In this document: positions 37,615 through 49,932 of the stretch, in pieces
How positions within the stretch are numbered: position 1 is the first letter of the stretch
How the letters are laid out: each line of letters begins with the position of its first letter
DNA from: Trema orientale
Taxonomy: Eukaryota > Streptophyta > Magnoliopsida > Rosales > Cannabaceae
Reading direction: 5' to 3'
Assembly: GCA_002914845.1 (NCBI GenBank)
Contig: JXTC01000083.1
Coordinates: 661,475 to 725,474, forward strand
Length of the DNA: 64,000 nucleotides
Position numbers and translations under genes: made by a program
The notes under the pieces: generated by a model
What the model saw: only the letters and a program-made list of their open reading frames with translations
Databases searched by the model: none
What the model was told of the DNA's origin: nothing

Positions 37615-38476
37615 ATATTATTAACATTCCTATTCTAATTCTATTTCATTATAATTCTCATTATGATTCTAATTCTATTTCATGAATTAAAGATGACCTT
37701 ATATCTTATATATGTACACTTGTTTAAATTAAATGACTGAGGGAAAAAAAAAAGAAGAAAAGAAGAGAAACCAGGGTTCTCTAGAGTTGTGAAAAGACAT
37801 TCGAGGAAAAAACAAACATAGAAAAGATAATTTTCTTAAAAGTTGTTCTTTTGGTGGTCGTTTAAGTAAAAAAGAAATGAATTGAAAGTCGTGGAAATTT
37901 GAAGCTGACATTTATTTATAAAAGTATAAAGAGAGATTTCTTATGCTGGGTGAAACACAAGCTTTGAATCCAACATTCATTTATTTATAAAGTAGCTTAT
38001 TTACTTTAATATTTAATAAAAGTTCATTTTTAAGTATTTACCCTTTTTTTTTTTACTATTTTTTGAAAATTGAGTTGTTTTCTATTTATCTATAATTTTT
38101 ATTTGTTTTTTTATTCAATAAGTTGAACTTGTTAAAATGGTTAAAGAAACGATAAAATTATTTTTAAAAAAATAATAATTTATTGGTAGAAGCAACAGGA
38201 GAGAGACAGAGAAAGTGAAGAAGCACAAAGGAAACACACAAGAAAAAGAGAGAGACCGAAAGGGAAGGGGAAAAGCACCAATAGGAAGAGAGGGCAAGGA
38301 TCGCAAACGTGGCATGAAATTTTAAAATCCCGCCTAAACCCCTAAAATCTAAAATCTTCATTTGGTGCGCAATTGAATTTCAATTTCAATTTCAATTTCC
38401 CCAAAATCTTAATAATATCTTCTCCGCCTCTTCAAGCCCCTTCACACCCCGCATATATCGCTCTACCTTTTGCTTC

Positions 38477-38495
38477 TCTCTCTCTCTCTCTCTCT
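38477..38495 (+). repeat. CT microsatellite in the HMGB leader
   Basis: An uninterrupted TC run in the untranslated leader of the HMGB gene, upstream of the leader intron. Pyrimidine patches near plant transcription starts are common, so it may be a core-promoter Y patch. Confidence 0.7.
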
Positions 38496-38706
38496 CACTT
38501 CTTCTTTTTCCCCTTCAAAGTTGAAACCCTAATCCCAAACTCTAACCCTAACTCAACAAACAAACAGGTACGTACGAACCTACCTCTGCTCGATTCTTGC
38601 TCCAATTTCGTCGTTTTCTCGTGCTTTCCGATCTATTTTTCGCCCTCATTTTCAATCGATATATTCATTTTTAAAAAAATTAAAAAAAAAAATTGCAGGA
38701 TTCGCC

Positions 38707-39973
38707 ATGAAGGGAGCTAAATCCACCACCAAGAGAACTGACACCAAGTAAGTTTTATTCCCTGACTTTTTCCCCTTAAATCATGTTTTTCTCCGTTCTC
38801 AGATCTGAAATTATGTATTTTATTTTTTTTTTCCTTTTATTTTTGATGTATTTATTTGATTTTTTTTTTTTGCTGGGTTCGTTTTTGTAGGCTTGCGGTG
38901 AATAAGAAGGCTGGAGCGGTCACAAAAGGAAGGAAGGCAAGTAAGAAGGCCGTCAAGGACCCTAACAAGCCTAAGAGGCCTGCCAGTGCCTTCTTTGTTT
39001 TCATGTAAATACTTTTGTTTCTCTCAGACTATATTTTTCAATGTCCTTTGCATTATTTTGAGCAAAATATTATTTGAGTAAAATTTTTAGAAAGGTTATT
39101 ATTCCACGAAAATAATATTAACATTCATTTTCAGTATAATACATGATTTATTATGTCTTGTTTTTCTCAATATTATCCTGCCAAAAAGGGTTTTTTAATT
39201 AATAATAGTGCCTTTTGCATATCTTTTTATCCTAAAATTGTACATTGATTTGCTATCAAATTTTTTTTTTTTTTTTTTTTTTATTATTAATGATTGAAGG
39301 GAGGAGTTCAGGAAGCAATTCAATAAGGAAAACCCTAACAACAAAGCAGTCTCTGCTGTAAGCATCATATATACTCCTTGCCTTGGTGCTGAATTGAATT
39401 ATATTCTGGGATCTCTGTGTTTATACCCTTTCTTAATATATTTATTAGGTTGGCAAAGCTGCTGGAGCGAAATGGAAGTCAATGTCTGAAGCTGTAAGTG
39501 TTTTATTGTTTATAGATACATCTCTTTTCGATATGTCGAGAGTGATTTATTGCTAGTTGTGGTTACTGGTCCTTAACGCTGTAACAACTATTTCCAGGAC
39601 AAGCAACCATATGTTGCGAAGGCGGAGAATAGGAAGGCTGAGTATGAGAAAAACATGAAAGCCTATAATAAGAGACAAGTAATTATCTTGAAATGATGTT
39701 CTGTGATTTGATGGTAAGCCTATCGAATTGGTTGTTTGCTTATTCGTTGTTGGTTGGTTATCGCTAGGCTGAAGGTGCTAATGCAGCGGATGAAGAAGGA
39801 TCTGAGAAGTCAATGTCTGAGGTGAATGATGAAGACGATGGTGATGAAGATGGCAGTGGAGAGGTTTGTTTGAATGTTCTTTTGCATACATTGTGTGTCA
39901 TGATTTTATGTAATGCTTGACTTATGTTCAATATTTTGTTTTTGCGTCTCTGCAGGAGGATGACGACGAGTAG
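38707..39973 (+). CDS. HMGB2/3: HMGB-type high mobility group protein (HMGB2/HMGB3-like)
   Basis: A small chromatin protein that binds and bends DNA without sequence preference. Seven exons (38707-38747, 38891-39004, 39300-39357, 39449-39493, 39598-39678, 39768-39863, 39956-39973) join in phase into 150 residues, the usual length for plant HMGB2/3. A leader intron (38568-38698) precedes the ATG. The order is a basic N-terminus, one HMG box starting DPNKPKRPASAFFVFMEEFR and running through KAAGAKWKSMSEADKQPYVA to MKAYNKRQ, then an acidic tail ending EDGDEDGSGEEDDDE. The exon pattern matches the plant family. The HMG box is complete and the protein should be functional. Confidence 0.97.
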
Positions 39974-42291
39974 GAACTATGGCAGAAAGGATAGCGTAGT
40001 TATCTAGGCTGTCAAAGTATTTGATCATACCATATCATTGGTCTGGTTGTTAATTGTTAATCGGTTTTTCTATTTCGTTGAAGTAATATACTCCTGCTCC
40101 CTTTTGTCCACTGATTTTGGACTTTTTTTAATTTTTATAGTTATAGAAGCGAGAATCATCTGTGTACTTGGTACTTCTTTCAAATCTAATGACTAGCTAG
40201 GTGATTCTGTCTTTTGTAGAGCGGCTGGCTTACTTTTCTAACTAGCTTTTGATGGTAATTAAATTTCTATGGGCTATTGTCTAATCTTGTGTCCTCTTAT
40301 TCATCGTTGTTGTTCGTCTCATTTTACCTATTTGTCTTGTTTTGTGGATTTTGATCTCTTGGATGCATGTATCTTTGTCAAATTGCCGTTACCTCTTTTG
40401 GGCAACTTTGAAAACAATCTTGGTTTGTGTTTGCAACTATGGGTTGTATTGTTTTTCTTTTTTAGTCATTGTTTTTGTTAAAACGGTTTTGGATATATGT
40501 AATAAAACATTTTGATTAAAACTATTTGAATCCAGGTTCTTTGTTATTGAATTTGTATCCGCATGTTTTCTTTGCCAGTATTTTTTCTCCTTGGTTTGAT
40601 TTTTTCAATCTAAATAGCAATTTGTAACGGTTAATTATGCTATTAAAATAAATTGTGAGTATTTACTTGTACGAAGTTAATTTACCTTGGCTGTCTTATG
40701 TCCCTTACTGGAGGTTGATTTTGATTCTCTGTAAATTTACCTTAGCTGTGGGTTTGGCTGTGACTTGAATAACGTGTGTCACGTTGTCATGGATCTTTTT
40801 TGATGGAAATTGGCTGCTATTCACATGGTTCCCTAAAAAAATTCGTTGAATAATGTTCTTATTGGTGATTTGGTACAAAATTAAATCAATAATCGAGTAT
40901 TATATCCTTGTCCGAGTCACTTAGTCGTATAATACTATAATAGTACTAGTCTCGAATTATTAATTCAGTTTCGTATAAAACATGAAATGTGTCTTACAAT
41001 GGAGGTGCGTTCTCCTTCTCTCCCTCGTTTTGTTTTTACTCCGACTTGAACAATTTCATATTGGAACGGCTAGTTGTCCGGAAGCAACGTACAAAGACCA
41101 ACTGACTTGATCAGATTAACAACTGGACTGTCTGAGCGACCTGTTTGTAAACTGATGAGCCTTTTCATTCGTGGAACTGTTCTTTCAACTTTTTCTGTGA
41201 TAGCGGAACCTTTCAATATGGTTTGGCATTCGTCAACTCATCTTATTTAATCCATATTCGGAATCGTAGATATCATACCGTAAAAGTGAAGGTAAACGAG
41301 AAATGTCGATCTATTTTTTTAGTTGTTGCTAGAAGTGAAATGCTGAATGTTGATTTTATTAATAACAAAGTCTATCGTAATGAGACGGTCTAATGAATAG
41401 TAATGATAATGATAATGATAAGGATTACGAAACGGGTTTGAAAGAGCTCCTATAATAGTGAATTGTCAACTTGTCAATATATTTCTATGTTGGGGACCAC
41501 CACCCTCATTATTATCATATGCTGTTAGCTAAATTTCTTGAGTTTGGCGTAAGCTGCAAACCAGCAGAGACAATAGGGTGTGTTCTTATCCATGCTAATA
41601 CCACCAACTTTTATTATGTGTCCCCAGCACCATCACAAACATGGATCAGATTCTACTCCCACTTTTGCCTTGTTTTACTTTGCTATGTTAATTTTTTTGA
41701 CCGACTCCCTTTCCACCAAAAGTGTCTCGGTTAAGACACTCATTAGGGTCCCACTTCCCATCTCTCTCTTTCTTTTCTATTTTCCTTAACCCTTATTATT
41801 ATTATCTGGAATCATTTACTATTACTATTATTATTATTTCGCTAATATAATAATAATGATAAAAAAGATCGAATTACTATTTTTTTAATTGTAAAAAAAA
41901 AAAAGAAGAAAAGAAAAGGAAGGAAGGAAGGAAGACAAATTGAGGGTGAGAATTATGAATATGGAAGCGAGAGGACAGAATATGGAAATTAGAAAATACA
42001 GAAAAGAAGACCCGGACGACCAGCTAGCTAAATTGCGCGATTAGCGACGCCGAATGCTAAAACTCGCCGACCACCTTCCATGTTGGGAGCTTTTTATATA
42101 TATATTCCCCTATTTCTTTTTTATTCTTTATATTATTTATCCGTAAACGACATTCATTCTTTCAATTGCAATCTTAAGGCTGGACTGGTTCTCTCTTACA
42201 GAATCAAACTGGTTGAGAAATGGGTCTCATGTTGATATAGAAAGACAAGACAAGAGAAAACAAGAGTAGTATAAGTGAGTTGAGTTTGAAA
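39974..42291. other. HMGB 3' region and WOX promoter region
   Basis: Left part is the HMGB 3' UTR. The right part, upstream of the WOX start at 42292, is AT-rich with ATT/AAT runs at about 41800-41860 and a GGAA run at about 41918-41933. Open frames at 40269-40481 and 41471-41789 show no domain. Confidence 0.45.
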
Positions 42292-43077
42292 ATGGAGAAA
42301 GAGAATCCCCAAAAAGAAGGGGTTGTAGGTGCAAGTGCTGCTGCTGCAGGGTTGTACATGAAGGTGATGACTGACGAGCAAATGGAGCTGCTGAGGAGGC
42401 AGATCTCTGTCTACGCCACCATCTGTGAGAAGCTCGCTGAGATGCATAAGGCCATCTCTGCCCAACATGATCTTTCTGGTTTCTCTCTCTCTCTGAACCC
42501 AAGTAAAAGGGTGGTCAATTCTTTACTAGCACAAACCCCATGTTAAACCCCAGTGAAGGGTTTCTCATTTCTGCCTTCGGGGTTCTTTTTTTTGGGGGCT
42601 TTTGGGTCTAAAAGTTGTGTGTCTTTTTTGTGGGTAGGTATGAAGCTGGGAGCTCTTCACTGTGATCCACTAATGGCTTATGCTGGACATAAGATCACTG
42701 CGAGGCAGCGGTGGTCTCCAACGCCTTTGCAGCTTCAAATCCTCGAGCGAATATTTGAGGAAGGTAATGGGACTCCAAGCAAGCAGAAGATCAAAGAGAT
42801 AATCTCAGAACTCTCACAACATGGCCAAATTTCTGAAACCAATGTCTACAACTGGTTCCAGAACAGGAGAGCTCGTTCCAAGAGAAAGCAATCAGTTCCG
42901 GCGCCAAACAATATGGAGCCAGAGGTAGAGGCTGAAACTGAGTTTCGAAAGGACAGTACAAAGCCTGAAGACACAAAATTCTATGACAACTCGGCACCAA
43001 GGGACCATGATGTATACTTCCCGAGCCCTGAGGTGGATCCTGACGTACATTTTATTAAAAGAAAACATGTCTTTTGA
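42292..43077 (+). CDS. WOX13: WUSCHEL-related homeobox protein, WOX13 clade
   Basis: A nuclear transcription factor of the ancient WOX clade. Two exons, 42292-42478 and 42638-43077 (phase 1), give 208 residues. The N-terminus carries the clade motif [20 protein letters not shown] then [10 protein letters not shown]. The homeodomain starts near [20 protein letters not shown] and ends [17 protein letters not shown], with the [15 protein letters not shown] form typical of WOX13. An acidic linker and [14 protein letters not shown] follow, then the frame stops after KRKHVF. Sequence resembling the usual clade C-terminus (IDQLVGK, then EVSWSYSQY) lies downstream at 43128-43195, but in two frames and outside this ORF. 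The C-terminus is therefore uncertain or damaged; the homeodomain is intact. Confidence 0.9.
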
Positions 43078-44626
43078 GAACCAGAAACAGAATCTTTACT
43101 ACCTATTTCTTGCTGGTTTGTGTAGGAATTGATCAGTTGGTCGGCAAGTGGAAGTGTCATGGAGTTACAGTCAGTACCATCATGGGGAGGCTTCGATGTG
43201 GGTGAACTTTAGCTGGAGCTAGCGATTATATTATGGCGTGCTGTTGTTCTTAAGCCAAGGTTAGGACTATAGTTATTATTAGTGCATAGAAAACTCGGTT
43301 AGCGAAATGTATTTTAGTTTAGCAAAAAAACTGATAGTCTGGCATGTAGTCACAAAAAACCATGTCCGCTTGATTTTATTAGTACTAATAGAGCAAAAAG
43401 CTCTTTTTAGTTTTGGCATATACATTAGGATCTGATTCCGATGAACCGGGCCGTTGAAAACTGTAGGCACAAAAAACTAATGCATCATTTTTGAATTATT
43501 GTGGTCTTATATGTTAAATATTTTATTTGATCTATCAATGTGTTATCGGGTGTGAACTTTTTGCTAGATTTCCCTCAAGTCAATGTTGATGATTTGAAAT
43601 GAATGACTGAGAAGCAGAATGCCCTGTTATTTAATACTATACTTGGCCTTCGCTAGCCAATGGTATGGGAGGGAGACGTACCATTAAGATAAAAGGTTTT
43701 TTATTTCTTTCAAGAGCTCCATCAATTCCTCAAATTGGAACTTTGAAGCCATAAAAAAGGTTGGTAAAACTAGTGAATTTAAAAGAACAAAAATCCATTT
43801 ACATGTACAATGTATTGTTTAAATAGTAAAGACCCCGTTTGTTTCAACCATTCCATTCCATTAGAATAGAAAATCTATTTGAATGTGTGTTTGTTTCAAC
43901 AATTCAATTTTTCCATTCAAATGATATTTTAGAATGTGTGTTTGTTTCAACAATTCAGTTTTTCCATTCAAATGGTTCATCTAAAAAGTTAACTATTGGA
44001 ATGATTTTTTTGTATCTTGAATGAGAATAGAATGGAGGTATTTTTGAATGGTCCATTCCAATGCTCCCATTCTAATTACAACACATTCCACTATTTTTTC
44101 CATTCAAATGTCTCCCATTCCAATTATAACACATTCCACAATTTCCATTCAAATACACACATTCAAATAGGCGAACCAAACGGGCCATATTTATGACCTT
44201 CAATGTTTCTTAAAAAAAAAATTATCTATCTTCTTTTGGTAATTCTATAAAAATAAATGTCATAATATTGCTTTTTTAGTGTCAAATGCACAATTCAATG
44301 GCATCTTCAAATCGACAGTGTATACTATATAGTATATACAAGCATGTACTTTCCGAAAATATCCATGGAAAGTGTTGACTGGTCTGCGGTGTCACTTTCT
44401 GTACACGAAAATTAATTGACTCCTTTGCAAGAACTAAAATATGAAGTGTTGGCTTTGTCAACTTTACACAAAAAGGAATTGCGAACTTTTTGGAAGAAGC
44501 AAAATCCTAACCCAGCTTTATTTTCCACTGATAAAGCAACGAGACAAGTAATCATCTTCCCAATCCGGTCATGTGCTATAAGTTAGATTTGCACACAAGT
44601 TGACATTAATCCTCTGCATTAGACAG
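43078..44626. other. Intergenic region between convergent WOX and FANCJ genes
   Basis: Contains the WOX 3' region, including the displaced C-terminal-like sequence at 43128-43195, then a MITE at 43831-44186. No other gene is seen. Confidence 0.5.
43831..44186. mobile_element. 356-bp Tourist-like MITE with internal duplication
   Basis: The left end GACCCCGTTTGTTTCAACC and the reverse complement of the right end, GGCCCGTTTGGTTCGCC, are the usual termini of plant PIF/Harbinger MITEs. Inside, a 43-bp stretch starting GAATGTGTGTTTGTTTCAAC is repeated directly at 43881-43923 and 43932-43974 (period 51). CATTCCA and TGGAATG motifs occur in both orientations. Target duplication is not clear. Confidence 0.75.
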
Positions 44627-47600
44627 TCAGCCTCTCTTTGGTAGTCTCAGCTGCACCAACACAATGCTGGTCAAACAAATAAATAAATAGAACAACGAAA
44701 GAAAAAAAAAAATGCACCACAACAAAATGAGTTTTATGTTTGATTAACTTCTGACCTTGGATTTGGCGGTTATCCAACCTCCTGAATTATTCTCTTGTGG
44801 AATATATGAAAACTTGTCGAAAGAGTTCAGAGTGGCAACAGTATCCATGCTCGAGGCGCTCACAGTCAAGGGATCCTACAAAATATGCCAAAAGACAAAT
44901 TTAATCATTCCCTCATGCCTTTGTAAATTCAGAAATATGATTCTCACTCCTTAGCATAATTTTAATGTTACAACTCGTTTATTATCAAGGAAAAATAACG
45001 AGTAACGATATAGATTTACCCTGATTTTTGAATCCTTGTACATGGATCCTTCAAAGTTTTTAATTTCTAACTGATCAATATAAAGCAAGATCTGCAGGAA
45101 TGAATGGCCAGCAAAGAAAGAATTCAGCTGAAGAAAAAGGAATCCTTTATAGGTAACTATTGGCAAGTATACAGATGTATAGAAAGCCTACCTTGTTAAG
45201 TAGATGAATATTTGATGCATTCGTTGCCATGACCTCTACACCAAGGCAATTGTTGTCCGTACCACAGAAGGGGCAAAAAATGGTATTAAATACACATCCG
45301 TCCTTTTCACTCCATGTACCGTGTTCAGAATCACCTTCAAGAGTCCTCTTACAGAGTTGCTGACGAACTGATGAAATGTCAGTTACAAGAACATGTATGC
45401 CATTTGATTTACTCTCATTCTGAAGTTTCAATATCTTTCTGTGAAGAGATTCCACATGGATTTTCGATGAAGAAGTTAAACAGCAGGTGACATATTGATG
45501 ATTCTCAGGAAGACCCAAAGCAGTTTTGCAGAGTGAGCAATGAACAAGTAGTCTCTTGTTCATTACAAGACCGGAAGTCTCAGTAGAATTATTCATAGGG
45601 AGCAGTTGAGGAACACTCGACTTGGATTTTGCTTCTGCACACTTGTCAGCCCTTTGATTTGCATCTCCATTGTCTGTAGAATCTTTAATGAAGGTGGTAC
45701 AATCAGAAGCATCGCCATCAACAGCATCATGCTGTTCTTCAATAAGGCAAATCACCGGTGAAGAAGAAATGAACTTTCTCCGTTTCAAAGAACAAGAATT
45801 AACACTCAAATTGATAGATGACTCCATTTCAACCATAGAACTGCTTGTGTTCACAGCAGCGTTCTTCTGAGGAGTAACTACAATGAAACACTCCGCTTTA
45901 GAAGAATTTTTGTTATGATTAGATACGGACAAAGGATGTGATGATAGTTGATCTCGAACACCAGAAAAGTCGTGAATTACAGTTGAAGCAGAAGTCTCAT
46001 TCTTAGAAAATGACCATGGACTTCCTATTGTAGTGCTGCCGCCTGGAAATGGGGTTTCCTTGACAATGGACATTTCCGGATCTTCTTGGGAGAACTCCAT
46101 GTATAAAGCTGTAGGGTACCTGCGAATTGGCTTCCAACTTGTAATAAAGGTTTAAATGTCTACTGATTCATAAATCAGGTAGACATTTCTTAGCAGTTAC
46201 TAGATTCAAATAGTCTCATAACAAGAGAAATCTGTTAAAATGTTTTTCAAAAGAGAAGATTATATAGTACTAAACAATCAAAAACTCCTTTTCAATTCAA
46301 TGCTATGGGACCAATTTGAAATTTTTCGTCCAAACACAAAATAATCCATGATTTGGTCCAATACCTCTAACACTTATATCCAAATTTACCTTGAATTTTT
46401 CTGAGGACTAGATAGGTCAATAAATTCCGGGCCGTTGTCAGCATCTTCCTCCATTTGTACAGATGCCTGAAGTTCAACATCATCCTGAGACTTCAGCGAG
46501 GGAAAGAAGATATTACTATTGTACTTTGTCAAGGAAATCTCTTTCTGTCGACAATGATCAGATTTGTTTAGATTCTGATCTTGCTTTCTTGTAGACCCTT
46601 TACTTTGAACCGTAGAAGGTATATTTTCAAAACTAGTAACAGAATTCTCCACGACATTGACCATATTCTTGCTCACTCGTTCCTGCAAACAATTAATCAA
46701 TTTATAAGTAATTTTCATCCATTGGAAAGAAAAGTAGAATCAGGCCAAGAAATAGGAACATTTATGGACCTTGACATCACTGAAAAAGGATTTTAATCCT
46801 TCTAATGATGAGTCAAAATTGTCATACTCTCTAATAGATTTCCTTAGCCATTTCGACATGGATGCTGTATTCCTTTCTCTCCGATAACGTTCATCTACAC
46901 ACAGTGAAGAAAATAAGTGGTCACAGATGTGAAGCAGACAGAATACAAAGAGCATCCAGAATACAGTTTACACCTGGAAAAAAATTATGCGTATACACGT
47001 CATAGAAATTTCTTCAGGCATTCAGTATTTATATAGCCAGACAAAAGTGAAAATGAAGCTGGCAAAATGGATATCCAAAGCTGCTTATTGACGAAAGTTT
47101 GACCAAAGAGTTTGGTAAAAGTCCACTTTAGCGGTTATATTCCTGCAAATCTTGTCAATAATATCCCCAAAACACCCCAACAATTATTCACAAGAAGAGA
47201 AACTTGTCAAAAGGAATTCTCAATTCTTTGAAAATAATATCAAGGTAGAAACATTTACCTAAAAAGATAATAGCACCATAATCAAACCTGTGGCGGATAC
47301 AACGTCCTAAACAAAAAGCAAGCTAGAGTTAACATCATGAAATTATCAGCCATTTCACAAAAAAATTATCACATTGCTATAATATCCAGTTAGTCTATAG
47401 TGCATTCATCTGTCTTTTTCTTTTTTTTTAACAGACAAAGTAAAAGAAAATGCTGCATCGATTTGGGGTACCTGCAGCTTGATTTAAGGCTCTGAATGCT
47501 TGGTGGCAATACCACTCACTACCACTCAGAAGATTTTTGGATGACTTATACGCATCATTATATTTCATTTTTAGCCCAACTTGAATATCATTTCTGATAA

Positions 47601-49901
47601 ATTGAGAAGAATCAGCAAACATTATCTTACATAACTGTTGTTTTTTTCTAGAAAAGACAAAAAGAAAATTTTCCAAGACAGAAAATTTTCTTACATGTTG
47701 GGAAAGGGAATGCCGACAATTATCTAAGATTAGTTAAGTTAACTACTTAGAGATCATCTCACTAAAACATCCACAATGGGTGAGTGCCATACATTTAAAA
47801 GCATAAATAAATGGATTACCTCAAACAACATGCATAAAGAACTAAATGGGAAACTACCATATAAATCCCCCGGTTTTAAGAAATTCCTATCTTATTCTTC
47901 TGTTTTTTAAAATGCCAAAAATATTTCTCGCATTTTGAAAATCGAATATAAGACATAACTTTAACCAAAATTTTTAAAATACCAAAAATGCCCTCATTAA
48001 ACTATATGCAGACAGTACTAAACTTATAGCTATATATTATTTAAAAAGAAATAAGGGCATTTAAAAGCATAAAAAAAATGTGCTCATGAAACTCTCCCCA
48101 ACTTTTTTGCTTGTTTAGAAAGTATTATTATCATATTTGGATGCAAGTTTGGTGACGTCTAGATATAATTTAGTAAGAGTAGTTCTAGCATTTCAAAAAC
48201 AAATTGGTGAACAAAATTTTGTTAAGAGGGATACATTTGACTCGTTTCTACTTTTTACTAAACACATTGATAGCATTTTGAAAAATAGAAAGGAAATCGG
48301 TATTTGTTAAAATGAGAGGATTTTGTAGTGTTTTCCTATAATTAAATAAGAGAAATCATGTGTATCAGTTTTGTGAATCCTGCCATAAGCTACATTGCTT
48401 CAGCCAAAACCAACATAATTGTGCCCCGAACAGCAACAACAAATATTATAATCATAATAATAAAAAGAAATGCAACAACAAAAGGATGAAAAGGATACAA
48501 CCGCTCGAGCATTGTCATCAGAGAAATCAATTCCTTCTGAAACCTGCATCGATAATAAAGCAATTCAGAAAAATGTAAACAGAAAAATTGAAATAAGACC
48601 TCATTTTGCCAGTAACAAGATTGAATGCCAGTTTCACTCTTCACTTTTCTAGTGAGGACGGTTTAAAACTCCAGCTCAGTGGTTATCAAAATTTTGATCT
48701 CGCTCATGAATACTTATACTAGAAAAATTAACCTGTTTTACCAATGATAGTACATAACCACAATTTTCACCAAAGTAACGATTAATGGAACGACCAGGTT
48801 TGACACTATGTTGAATGCAGCATATTTCCCCTTAAATGAGTGGCACATGCATGTTGGTTTTTGAAACTGTGTAAAGATTTTACATAAAAAATGTATAAAC
48901 CTTTCCTCGGCAAACTGCGAAGAGAGCAGCTCCTGCAGTATTAGTATTGTCTGCACAGTGAATTGCAGTGAAGCGATTAAAGTCCAATTTCTTAGTTCTT
49001 TTCTTTCTCCCAGAATGAGGTTTAGCAGCTCCGTGAATTGCGTCGTAATAACCCTTCAAGACAGACTCAAAATCCTCCTGGCTTCCTCCTCTTGGTTCTG
49101 CACTCGCCAATATGCACTCCAGTTAAACTAAATTAAGTTACAGTAATGCGAAATAAAAAATAGTTATAATCAATTAAAATCCATTGACCCTGATAATTAA
49201 AGTTGAAACTGGTCTTATACCCCTTTCAAAAAAAAAAGGGGCAAAAAATAATCTAACACTCATGGAAAAAGGGCTAGCATAAGTTAAATTTCTCGATATT
49301 AATTTGCCAAGGGAGCACTCTGTCATATATGGTTTAGCATAAGGAATAGGAAAAGAACAGAAAAAACCTTACCCGCAAAAAGAGACTTGACTGTATTTAA
49401 GTGAGACCATTGGCCTGTTTCACACCAGCGCTTACGTAGTTTCTCCAAAAGCTTATAACTTGGGAAAAATACAAGACAGCCACCTGGCACAATTTTAAAA
49501 ATTTCCTCCAAGGATTTCCCAAGTGCATCCTTCAAAATAATATACAAAATTTAATACACAAAGGAAATGAACATATTCTTTATCACAATAATTTTTTTTT
49601 TTAAATTACCTGAAAAGCACATCCATCTGCTGTTTTATAACTTGCATTCAATGGAAAATTGCTTTGACCACTAGGTATTATAGCAGACCAAACCTAACAT
49701 GATTAGAGTTATTATCTTGTAAGTAGAACAGCTAAGTAGAAAAGGAAACAAAGAAATAACATCACTTTACCTGTGATTCAGTACCAATTACGTGTGGAGC
49801 TTCGAGACTAGCACCAAATTGAAGACCAAGCTCAGACGAAAAGGAATTCAATGGTGACAGTGTCCTAAACATAAAAGATGCAACAAAAGCAAAGATGAAG
49901 A

Positions 49902-49932
<31 letters not shown>

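Larger units (their letters stand above)
32740..38706. other. Long gene-free region with MITE remnants
   Basis: AT-rich. Three inverted-repeat elements listed separately lie at about 34607-35039, 35181-35333 and 36940-37614. A 41-bp period direct repeat (TAAATGAAAAGACTTTAATA) begins near 35401. The 5' UTR of the HMGB gene occupies the right end. I recognise no gene between 32740 and about 38450. Confidence 0.5.

Noticed and set aside
45670-45870. 66-codon plus-strand frame
   Set aside because: It is antisense to FANCJ exon 25, which is fixed by phase-consistent splice sites on both sides.
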